Of a DNA stretch of 5,795 nt, positions 1 to 5,747 are shown one piece after another. The stretch covers positions 1 to 5,795 of the forward strand of contig CALBGU010000241.1 of NCBI GenBank assembly GCA_937893155.1. Reading direction: 5' to 3'. The notes beneath the pieces are model-generated. The model ran no database searches. It was not told the origin of the DNA and worked only from the letters and a program-made list of their open reading frames with translations. Position 1 is the stretch's first letter, and every line of letters starts with the position of its first letter. Made by a program: the position numbers and the translations under genes. This stretch comes from an uncultured Treponema sp. Its GTDB lineage: Bacteria > Spirochaetota > Spirochaetia > Treponematales > Treponemataceae.

Positions 1-39
1 TCGTGTGTAAGAGGAAAATCGCAACTCATAATGGTTTAT

Positions 40-68
40 AGTATACAATTTCGCACCAAAAAGCGCAA
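40..68 (-). promoter_or_regulatory. Possible leftward sigma70-type promoter
   Basis: On the minus strand, TATACT (plus 40-45, 5 of 6 to TATAAT) lies 17 bp downstream of TTGCGC (plus 63-68, which matches only the TTG of TTGACA). A minus-strand ATG follows at 27-29, but no Shine-Dalgarno sequence precedes it and too little sequence remains to judge a gene. If real, the promoter would drive a gene leaving the window to the left. Confidence 0.25.
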
Positions 69-105
69 TCATTTTTTAACGTGTTACAAACGGGATTCGG
101 ATATA

Positions 106-133
106 GATTCCCGCATCAAGTGCGGGAATGACA
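106..133. repeat. Palindromic intergenic repeat (9-bp perfect stem)
   Basis: ATTCCCGCA (107-115) and TGCGGGAAT (121-129) are perfect reverse complements around a 5-base TCAAG loop, followed by GACA. The arrangement, a GC-rich stem reading outward into GAATGACA, resembles short dispersed palindromic elements found between genes in many bacterial genomes. No T-run follows on either strand, so a terminator role is unlikely. Whether it is dispersed in this genome cannot be seen from one copy. Confidence 0.6.
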
Positions 134-181
134 TAACGGTACACATACATTTTGCACCATTTCAGCTATAATGCTTTTCTT

Positions 182-433
182 ATCACATTGTTTGAAAGAA
201 AAACAATGTGGTTTACATCAAAAACAAAGTGTTTTAGAACAAAAACAATGTTGTTTGAAAGAAAAAGCACGTTGTTTAGAAGAAAAATAACATCATTTAG
301 AAGAAAAACAACGTTGTTTAGAGAAAAAAACACGTCATTTTCTTCTTAAACCACATTGATTTTTTCATAAAGCACGTTGTTTGAAACAAAAAACACGTCG
401 TTTTTTGCAAAAACTACGTCATTTTTGATAAAA
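182..433. repeat. 21-bp tandem array, 12 degenerate units, AT-rich
   Basis: Twelve consecutive units of exactly 21 bp start at 182, 203, 224, 245, 266, 287, 308, 329, 350, 371, 392 and 413, with no insertion or deletion. The typical unit has an ACGTTG or ACGTCA core, then TTT, then a GA-rich part ending in AAAA. The TTT stays in register at 191, 212, 233 and so on, and only the unit at 350 departs (ATT). A 14-bp perfect palindrome, AAACAACGTTGTTT, occurs at 306-319. The repeat length equals two turns of B-DNA, so the A-tracts recur on one helical face and the segment should be intrinsically curved. Units 1-8 translate as a heptapeptide repeat, T-[TM]-L-F-[RE]-R-K, from a TTG at 152 to a stop at 347-349. 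Differences between units are not concentrated at third codon positions, and units 8 and 9 end in TAA, which argues against selection for a protein. Confidence 0.85.
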
Positions 434-439
434 TTCATC

Positions 440-478
440 TGGACGGAGCAATGTCCGAGATGGACGGAGCAATGTCCG
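440..478. repeat. Two exact 18-bp direct repeats spaced 21 bp
   Basis: TGGACGGAGCAATGTCCG occurs at 440-457 and again at 461-478. The 21-bp spacing matches that of the preceding array although the sequence is unrelated and far richer in GC. Each copy can fold in two exclusive ways: GGAC with GTCC (8-base loop), or CGGA with TCCG (6-base loop). Immediately afterwards TTTTTTGCAAAAA (484-496) repeats the motif seen at 401-413 and returns to the array register within one base. The copies may be operator-like protein sites or two units of a second repeat type; nothing in the sequence decides between these. Confidence 0.85.
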
Positions 479-522
479 TGTTCTTTTTTGCAAAAATTCT
501 GTCATTATCTCGCCTTATCCCG

Positions 523-587
523 ATAAACTTCCAAAACAATGCGGAGGAAACAAGGGGTTTAAGCCCCTTGCTACAGCAAAAGTTTAT
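523..587. repeat. Nested inverted repeat, 65 bp
   Basis: Outer arms ATAAACTT (523-530) and AAGTTTAT (580-587) are perfect reverse complements. They enclose an inner hairpin with 7-bp arms CAAGGGG (551-557) and CCCCTTG (564-570) around TTTAAG. Arms within arms in a non-coding spacer suggest a small palindromic element or a structured transcript end. No transposase, obvious target-site duplication or second copy is present here, so the class is undetermined. Confidence 0.5.
545..570 (-). terminator. Candidate terminator of the pectin operon
   Basis: Read on the minus strand, the CAAGGGG-CTTAAA-CCCCTTG hairpin is followed by TTTCC, only a weak T-tract. It lies about 130 bases beyond the pectate lyase stop codon and is the only GC-rich hairpin I found in that direction. 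The poor T-run and the distance keep this tentative. The same sequence could instead be just a repeat element. Confidence 0.35.
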
Positions 588-698
588 AGTTTCCTAATAT
601 GTCTAATGTATTTTCGCTATCAAAAAGAGATTTCGAAAACTTATTCGTCGATGACAGACGGATACTATCAGCATACTTTCTGTAACAAATCCAATATT

Positions 699-2042
699 TT
701 ATTGCTCCGCAGAAAGAACGCCTGCACCTGCGTTTGCTTTATCAAAATCCATGACTTTTTCAGCTTCCAGCACAGTGAACTCATACGGGATTTCAAACAG
801 CGGCTCGGCGGAAATCTTGAATTGTCCGTCCTTTTTGCCGTTGACCGATTGGTCGATGTCGCCAATGGAATACACAGTGCCCTGCTTGCTTGAGTGTCCA
901 GAGAACGAATAGAGCGTGCCTTTCCCGTAATAGTTGGCTTGGGATTGAATCAGCGCGGAGTTTCGGACACCGAGCGCGTAATTGCTTTTGTACGGCGCAC
1001 TTTCGTCGGTTTCAAACAAATTGTTGTACGAATGGACGGTTGAAAGGCGCACCATCGGCAATCGCTGCCCGCAATTATAAAAATAATTGTGATGAAGCGT
1101 GATACGGCGATTTTCTGCAGTGATTGCCTCGGAATCGCTTGAGCCGATGAGCATTGTCTTATCGTGGTTCATAAACTTGCAGAACGAAACCGTTATGTTA
1201 TCGCATCCTTTTGTGATGTCGCAAAGTCCGTCGTAAGTCTGCCATTTTTCTTCGATAGAGCCAGATGTCAGCACGTGAGAAATGCCTTTTGTGTCGCAAA
1301 GTGTGCAATGGTCAATCCAGACATTGCTGGAGTTCTGCACGGAAATTGCGTCGTGCTGAGCATTGTAGCCATCGCCCGCTTCGTGATGCGGAAACGGGTC
1401 GTAAGCGTCTTGCACAAAAAGATTTCTGATAACCACGTTTTTTGCGTCTTTTACCAGCACGCTTCCGCCCGAAAAGCCCGAGTGCTCGCCAAGCCCGATA
1501 AGATACGTATCGCTCTGCACGGCAAGCGAAATCACGTCTTTGTAAAGCAGATTCAGATTGTGCATTGTGCCATACAAAGCGCTTTGCGGGCTTTTGTTGT
1601 TTGAATCCTCCGTGCTGAGTGTGCAGGCAGCGGCGTATGCGGCTTTGTATTCGTCATACGAGGAAAATTCGCTGTTTTTTCTCACAAAATCGTCGAGCGC
1701 AAGAGTGGAGTCGCCTCTTTCATCGCTCAACATTCCATCCGACAAATCAATCATACCGTTCACAAAAATCACGCCACCTTTTTTGAGCGCGGCAAGCAAT
1801 TCTGCTTTGGTTGATACAGTTGTTTTTTCGGCAAAATTGATTTTGGCAGACGAAAATCCGACCGAAGCAAAACCGTCAGGCATATCGCTTGCAGAAATCC
1901 GCTCGATTTTCGTGCTTTGCGCACTTTGTTCATTCTGCTTGACTCTACCCCGTTCGCTCAATTTCTCGCCTGTGCTTGCGCAAGATGAAAGCGAGAAACA
2001 CAAAATAACCGCCATAGAAAATACTGCAATAGTTTTATTCAT
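699..2042 (-). CDS. Pectate lyase, polysaccharide lyase family 1, predicted lipoprotein
   Basis: This 447-residue protein cleaves de-esterified pectin (polygalacturonate) by Ca2+-dependent beta-elimination, giving 4,5-unsaturated oligogalacturonides. The N-terminus is a lipoprotein signal with lipobox LSSC and Cys21 as the acylation site, followed by a polar linker to about residue 60. PL1 hallmarks run in order: a VIFVNGMIDL strand (91-100), TYLIGLG (179-185), NVVIRNLFVQD (202-212), DAISVQNSSNVWIDH (231-245), DGLCDIT (271-277), HDKTMLIGSSD (293-303) and HHNYFYNCGQRLPMVR (317-332). By family analogy Asp231, Asp271 and Asp275 are likely Ca2+ ligands and Arg327 the catalytic base. All key positions are intact and no truncation is seen. 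The ATG is preceded by GGAG (minus strand, plus 2050-2053) at 7-base spacing. It is the second gene of the operon, 24 bp after the pectinesterase. The fold family is secure; pectate rather than pectin-ester preference is inferred from the Ca2+-site acidic residues and the neighbour. Confidence 0.94.
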   Translation of the reverse strand: MNKTIAVFSMAVILCFSLSSCASTGEKLSERGRVKQNEQSAQSTKIERISASDMPDGFASVGFSSAKINFAEKTTVSTKAELLAALKKGGVIFVNGMIDLSDGMLSDERGDSTLALDDFVRKNSEFSSYDEYKAAYAAACTLSTEDSNNKSPQSALYGTMHNLNLLYKDVISLAVQSDTYLIGLGEHSGFSGGSVLVKDAKNVVIRNLFVQDAYDPFPHHEAGDGYNAQHDAISVQNSSNVWIDHCTLCDTKGISHVLTSGSIEEKWQTYDGLCDITKGCDNITVSFCKFMNHDKTMLIGSSDSEAITAENRRITLHHNYFYNCGQRLPMVRLSTVHSYNNLFETDESAPYKSNYALGVRNSALIQSQANYYGKGTLYSFSGHSSKQGTVYSIGDIDQSVNGKKDGQFKISAEPLFEIPYEFTVLEAEKVMDFDKANAGAGVLSAEQ

Positions 2043-2066
2043 AATCTTTCTCCAACTAAAAAATCT

Positions 2067-4379
2067 TTATTTTCTGCGCCCTGAAATCGTAATCGTGGCG
2101 ATTGTGGGCGCTTTTCCTGCGGCTATCGTGGTTTCGCCGCTGCCGTCAAGCCCGTAGAGAACAACGCGGATATTTGCCGTTTCTCCTTTCTGGATAACAT
2201 ACGGTTTTTCCAGCTTGTAGGTCTTTTTCACCGACCGCGCTTTTCTGCTTTCGTCCGTCACAAGCGCAACTTTCCCCGCACCAGAAATGCCCTGAATCAG
2301 CACCGCCACGTTGCTTGTGCCGTGATTGCCGAACGCGGCTTCAATGCTCGTGATTTCAACGCTGTCCTCGGCAAAAATTGGGAAATCCACGAAAATCGTG
2401 TCTTTTCCAGCGATTGAGCCTGTGTAATCCGAGAACGTAATGCCACCGCGCGCAAAACTTGAGTTGATTTTGCTCGCATTATATTTCCAAGTGCCGGGCG
2501 CGGGAGAAGCGCGGAGGGCTTTTGCAAGAGAATCGTTGTCGCTAGAGCCTGCGAGCGAATTGCTTGCCTCCAAGCTGTTGAGATAGGTAATTGAAACGGC
2601 GTTCGGGTCGGCTTTCAGCACCGTGAGCGAAAATTCGGTAGCCACGCGATTTTTGTCGCAGGCAGTTGCTTTCACGATGATATTCGTGTCGTCAATCACG
2701 TCGGCAGCGGTCAAAAGCCCGTCAGCAGAAATGGTTGCCGCCGAAGAATCAGACACAGACCATTCATAATCGCCGTTCGTCGCTCTAATCGGATTGATTT
2801 TGGCATAAAACTGCAAGCTCTTTCGCCCGTAGACTGCATTTGCGTTTTCTTCCGCCGCGATTTCGATTGCATTGACAGGCGTGAACTCCACGGCTGAATC
2901 TGATTCCACCGCAATTTTTGCAATCACGGTTTTCGACATCGCCTTGATTACAGCCTCTGAATCTCCTTCATAGACAACGTAGGCTTTTTCTGCATATTTC
3001 GATTCCGAGCCAGTGTTGAAATCATAGAGTGCCGCTCCCTGCTCGCCCGCCTGTATCGTGCCGTTTCCGCTCAAGCAGCCCGTAATGCTCACCACAGATT
3101 TTCCTTTGACGCGAAATTTTATCGAGCTTCCTTCATCGAGCAAAAGAAGCCCGTTTTCCACCGAACAACCATCCAGAAGCAAATCTTTGCTGATTGCGCC
3201 GTCAAAAGTATACGTCGTTTTCTTTGCTTTCTCTTCGCCCGAAAGCAAAGCCTTTGATAAATCCTTGGAAACAAGCCAGCCGTGCAGAGACGCAAGTTTT
3301 TTCACATTCCAATAGTCATCTAAATCCTTTTTGTATTTGAGCGTCGAAAGGTCGTAATAACGATTCAAAATCGCGTCGCGCCCGCCAAACTCATTTGCCG
3401 CATCCTCGGCAGAAAGGACATCAGCTCTCTCTTCCGCGCTCAAGCCTAACGCCGTTGCCGAAGCATTGTCCATTTTCCAGCCGATTATGGTCTGCTCGAT
3501 TCCCTCGGCGGTAAGAGGCATTCCTTTCCAGACGCTATCTTCGATTTTCCCAGAAAATATGTCGTTGATGAACGCAACTTGGTTGTAATAGCCTGAATTC
3601 CACGGCGTTCGGGCAAGGAATGTCTTTTCGCCTTCCTCGCAGACAATGCTACTATTAAAAATCACCAGCCCTTTGAATGCACTGTTGCCTTTTTCCATTC
3701 TGGGTGCGCCGATGTACGTTGTGGGGTCTGTGTGTTTTTCGTCGTAAATCGAAACGATTTCACATTCTTCAAACAACGCGACTTTTCCGCTTGCTTCCAT
3801 CCAGATAAAATCGGTATCGCCTTCCACATAGCATTTGTAAAACCACGATTTTCCTGTCATTCGGAGCGTGTCCTGCGTCGATTTAAAGGCGCAATTATAC
3901 GCGGCAAGCGTGCCCTCTGAATCAAAGCCGATTGTTTCTGCCTGCGTATTTGAGCCAGAAACAGACCCTCGCTCGAAAGTGTTTTGGAACGTAATGTTTT
4001 CTAATGTCAGATTTCCTTTCCCCTCAAACTCAAAGACGCACCGCGCTTTTTGCCCCGTGGTGTACTCAGAAAGCAACAAGATGTCGCCCGTGTTGGCAAC
4101 CGCGATTTTCACATCATCGCCGTATTTGGTGCTGGTACAGCCAGAAAGCGTGATATCTGCATCTCCATTATAATAGAGAGCCTCTTCGTAAGTGCCGCGG
4201 GGCAAAACAATCTTGAACGAGCCTTTTTTTTCGCCGATTGCGTTCAGTGCCGATTGTATTGTGGGATACGGCGCAGTTTTTATGCCCGTGCCAGAAAGCG
4301 TGATTTCAGACACATCTTTTTCTTTGCAGCTCATAAACAAAGCGCAGATTGACAGCGCAGCTATCGCTAACTTTTTCAT
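2067..4379 (-). CDS. Pectinesterase (CE8) with C-terminal Ig-like and beta-sandwich modules, predicted lipoprotein
   Basis: The protein hydrolyses methyl esters of pectin to polygalacturonate and methanol, supplying substrate for the lyase encoded next. It has 770 residues from the chosen ATG. MKKLAIAALSICALFMSC is a lipoprotein signal with a relaxed lipobox (FMSC, Cys18). The CE8 beta-helix spans about 25-345: GTYEE (62-66), QAETI (146-150, family QAVAL), QDTL (169-172, Asp170 predicted acid/base), DTDFIW (188-193, Asp190 predicted nucleophile) and LARTPW (255-260, Arg257 and Trp260). The family usually has LGRPW, so one residue is inserted here. Residues 388-490 look like a beta-rich domain of unknown type. 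Residues 500-590 resemble a bacterial Ig-like (BIG2) domain (WSVSDSSAATISADG). Residues 595-770 form another beta-rich module, possibly carbohydrate-binding, which I do not recognise. CE8 enzymes of one domain are roughly half this length. An in-frame ATG at 4413-4415 is rejected as start because it has no ribosome site. Confidence 0.9.
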   Translation of the reverse strand: MKKLAIAALSICALFMSCKEKDVSEITLSGTGIKTAPYPTIQSALNAIGEKKGSFKIVLPRGTYEEALYYNGDADITLSGCTSTKYGDDVKIAVANTGDILLLSEYTTGQKARCVFEFEGKGNLTLENITFQNTFERGSVSGSNTQAETIGFDSEGTLAAYNCAFKSTQDTLRMTGKSWFYKCYVEGDTDFIWMEASGKVALFEECEIVSIYDEKHTDPTTYIGAPRMEKGNSAFKGLVIFNSSIVCEEGEKTFLARTPWNSGYYNQVAFINDIFSGKIEDSVWKGMPLTAEGIEQTIIGWKMDNASATALGLSAEERADVLSAEDAANEFGGRDAILNRYYDLSTLKYKKDLDDYWNVKKLASLHGWLVSKDLSKALLSGEEKAKKTTYTFDGAISKDLLLDGCSVENGLLLLDEGSSIKFRVKGKSVVSITGCLSGNGTIQAGEQGAALYDFNTGSESKYAEKAYVVYEGDSEAVIKAMSKTVIAKIAVESDSAVEFTPVNAIEIAAEENANAVYGRKSLQFYAKINPIRATNGDYEWSVSDSSAATISADGLLTAADVIDDTNIIVKATACDKNRVATEFSLTVLKADPNAVSITYLNSLEASNSLAGSSDNDSLAKALRASPAPGTWKYNASKINSSFARGGITFSDYTGSIAGKDTIFVDFPIFAEDSVEITSIEAAFGNHGTSNVAVLIQGISGAGKVALVTDESRKARSVKKTYKLEKPYVIQKGETANIRVVLYGLDGSGETTIAAGKAPTIATITISGRRK

Positions 4380-4385
4380 TAAAAA

Positions 4386-4391
4386 CTCCTT
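4386..4391 (-). promoter_or_regulatory. Shine-Dalgarno AAGGAG deciding the pectinesterase start
   Basis: AAGGAG on the minus strand sits 6 bases before the ATG at 4377-4379, and a lipoprotein signal starts directly at that codon. The upstream in-frame ATG (4413-4415) would add 12 polar residues before the signal and has no such site. Confidence 0.85.
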
Positions 4392-4397
4392 ATCAAA

Positions 4398-4403
4398 ATT
4401 ATA
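4398..4403 (-). promoter_or_regulatory. Candidate -10 box (TATAAT) for the pectin operon
   Basis: A perfect TATAAT lies 18 bases upstream of the pectinesterase ATG on the minus strand. At normal spacing the -35 position reads only GGTTTT; a better TTGAGA (4417-4422) is just 13 bp away, too close for a standard promoter. Transcription from here would begin almost at the Shine-Dalgarno sequence, giving an unusually short leader. It may be a chance match or an activator-dependent promoter. Confidence 0.35.
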
Positions 4404-4450
4404 CGACTGAAACATATCTCAAAACCGAAAGGAAATTGTAAAAAAACGGC

Positions 4451-4478
4451 TTACCATTTTTTGCGCTATCAATATACA
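4451..4478 (+). promoter_or_regulatory. Candidate prfA promoter
   Basis: TTACCA (4451-4456, 4 of 6 to TTGACA) and TATACA (4473-4478) are separated by 16 bp. A transcript would start near 4485, leaving about 40 bases before the prfA ATG. Both boxes are imperfect and the region is AT-rich, so chance matches are likely. Confidence 0.3.
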
Positions 4479-4523
4479 GTACCCCACTAGCATAAATCGC
4501 TAAATCATTGTATTGTATCACTT

Positions 4524-5603
4524 ATGGATTTAGTGAAGAAACTCGAAGAATTGTCCGCACGTTTCAAGGAAACAAGCGAAATGGTGCAGGACGCGGAACT
4601 TGTCAAAGACCAAAAGAAATACAAAGATGTTATGCGCGAGCATCAGCATTTGACGGAGCTGATGGAGATTTACGCGGAATACAAAAAAGTGTTGAGCGGC
4701 ATTGAAGAGGCGACGCTGATGATTACCGCCGAAGATGACGTGGATATGAAAGAAATGGCGAGAGAGGAGCTCAAGAGCCTTGAGGAGAAAAAGCCGCAGA
4801 TTGAAGAGCAGCTCAAGCTCAAGCTCATTCCTCCTGACCCGCTCGACGAAAAGAACATTATTCTTGAAATCCGTTCTGCTGCGGGCGGCGACGAGGCGAG
4901 TCTTTTTGTGCGTGATGTGTGGGAAATGTATTGCCACCTTGCAGACCGACGCGGCTGGAAATACGAAACGATGGAAGCGCAGGAAACCGAGGTCGGCGGC
5001 TTTAACAAAATCGTAACTTCGATTTCAGGCAAATTCGTCTACGGAACTCTTCGCTGGGAGTCGGGCGTTCACCGCGTTCAGCGCGTGCCTGCCACAGAAA
5101 GTCAGGGCAGATTGCAGACTTCGACCGTTACGGTTGCGGTGCTTCCCGAAGCAGAGGAAACCGAAATCGACATCAAGCCAGAAGATGTACGCGTGGACGT
5201 TATGAGAGCAGGAGGTCCTGGCGGTCAGTGCGTCAACACGACGGATTCTGCGGTTCGCTTGACGCATATTCCGACGGGCATCGTGGTTATTCAGCAGGAC
5301 GAAAAGAGCCAGATTAAGAACAAGGCAAAGGCGTTCCGTGTGTTGCGCGCGAGGCTGTTCGACCTTGAGGAGAGCAAGAAGCAGGCAGAGCGCGCGGCGA
5401 CGCGTAAGGGTATGGTCGGCACGGGCGCGAGAAGCGAGAAAATCCGCACTTACAACTATCCGCAAGACCGCGTAACCGACCACCGCATCAACTACAGCCA
5501 GCACAATTTGCCGAGCTTTATGATGGGCGATATGGACGATATGCTTGACGCGCTCAACGTGTACGCAAAAGAAGAGCAGTTCAAAGACATCGGCGTTGAG
5601 TAA
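4524..5603 (+). CDS. prfA: Peptide chain release factor 1
   Basis: RF1 recognises UAA and UAG stop codons in the ribosomal A site and triggers hydrolysis of peptidyl-tRNA in the cytoplasm. The 359-residue length matches the family (E. coli RF1 has 360). The N-terminal helical domain is about 1-100. The stop-codon recognition motif is PAT (189-191) in RVPATESQGR; RF2 would have SPF, so this is RF1. The catalytic GGQ is at 233-235 in GGPGGQCVNTTDSAVRLTH, with Pro232 where many RF1 proteins have Ala. Gln235 is the residue normally methylated by PrmC. The C-terminal RTYNYPQDRVTDHRIN (308-323) is also typical. The start at 4524 fits the usual RF1 N-terminus, but no Shine-Dalgarno sequence precedes it. 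prmC, often adjacent in other bacteria, does not follow: a repeat array and a terminator come directly after, so prfA appears to be transcribed alone. Confidence 0.98.
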   Translation: MDLVKKLEELSARFKETSEMVQDAELVKDQKKYKDVMREHQHLTELMEIYAEYKKVLSGIEEATLMITAEDDVDMKEMAREELKSLEEKKPQIEEQLKLKLIPPDPLDEKNIILEIRSAAGGDEASLFVRDVWEMYCHLADRRGWKYETMEAQETEVGGFNKIVTSISGKFVYGTLRWESGVHRVQRVPATESQGRLQTSTVTVAVLPEAEETEIDIKPEDVRVDVMRAGGPGGQCVNTTDSAVRLTHIPTGIVVIQQDEKSQIKNKAKAFRVLRARLFDLEESKKQAERAATRKGMVGTGARSEKIRTYNYPQDRVTDHRINYSQHNLPSFMMGDMDDMLDALNVYAKEEQFKDIGVE

Positions 5604-5700
5604 CAGCCAGAGGCTGCTATGTAAAGGTCGAGGACGGCTTTTAAGGCACAGTCTGCTTTGTAACCGTCGGGGACGGCTTCTCAAGCCAAAGGCTGCTTTA
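5604..5700 (+). repeat. ~39-bp tandem hairpin repeats downstream of prfA (about 2.5 units)
   Basis: Units begin near 5606, 5646 and 5685 (40 and 39 bp apart), marked by CTGCT at 5614, 5653 and 5693 and by GGACGGCTT at 5632 and 5671. Each unit begins with a tiny hairpin with a 3-base loop: CAGCC-AGA-GGCTG (5604-5616), AGGC-ACA-GTCT (with one G-U pair) and AAGCC-AAA-GGCT. Unit 2 adds a perfect CCGTC-GGG-GACGG hairpin (5664-5676), which is imperfect in unit 1. The array begins immediately after the prfA stop codon and ends just before the terminator, so it would be transcribed as the 3' end of the prfA mRNA. Confidence 0.7.
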
Positions 5701-5712
5701 TAAATACAAAAT

Positions 5713-5747
5713 AGCGCGTTCCAGAAAATATGGGGGCGCGCTTTTTT
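5713..5747 (+). terminator. Intrinsic terminator of prfA
   Basis: AGCGCG (5713-5718) pairs with CGCGCT (5737-5742). The stem extends inward through TTCC against GGGG (two G-U pairs), giving about 10 bp, a loop of about 10 bases and a run of six Ts (5742-5747). On the minus strand the same hairpin is followed by ATTTTG, so it may also weakly stop a converging transcript from the right. Confidence 0.85.

Larger units (their letters stand above)
1..698. other. Gene-free, repeat-rich AT-rich flank
   Basis: No reading frame here looks like a real protein gene. One frame is open from the window edge to about position 170, but it runs straight through a palindromic repeat and has no recognisable protein character. 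A TTG-initiated frame at 152-349 is only the translation of a 21-bp tandem array. The stretch holds a hairpin repeat, the 21-bp array, a pair of 18-bp direct repeats and a nested inverted repeat, each listed separately. Positions 588-698, between the last repeat and the pectate lyase stop codon, show nothing I can name. Confidence 0.7.

Noticed and set aside
1..172. Open plus-strand frame running in from the left edge
   Set aside because: It crosses a perfect palindrome and a candidate promoter, and its translation shows no protein-like pattern; about 56 open codons can occur by chance.
182..478. CRISPR array
   Set aside because: Units are contiguous, degenerate and only 21 bp, without alternating conserved repeats and unique spacers, and no cas gene is present.
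1558..2157. 199-residue plus-strand open frame
   Set aside because: It is antisense to the N-terminal part of the pectate lyase and crosses the operon junction. The minus-strand frame has clear PL1 motifs and a ribosome site.
4380..4415. Longer pectinesterase start at the ATG at 4413-4415
   Set aside because: It has no ribosome site and would put 12 residues before a lipoprotein signal that begins at 4379 behind a good AAGGAG. The TATAAT box also lies downstream of this ATG.
4508..4705. TTG-initiated frame overlapping the start of prfA
   Set aside because: It lies out of frame within prfA and has no family features or ribosome site.
5215..5240. GPGGQ as a sign of an ArfB-like rescue hydrolase rather than RF1
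   Set aside because: The protein is full RF1 length and has the PAT stop-codon recognition motif and the N-terminal helical domain that ArfB lacks. Ala to Pro before GGQ is a local variation.
5025..5684. 219-residue minus-strand open frame opposite prfA
   Set aside because: It lies antisense to the conserved C-terminal half of RF1 and the hairpin repeats, is rich in Arg, His and Leu with no recognisable domain, and is explained by the codon bias of prfA.
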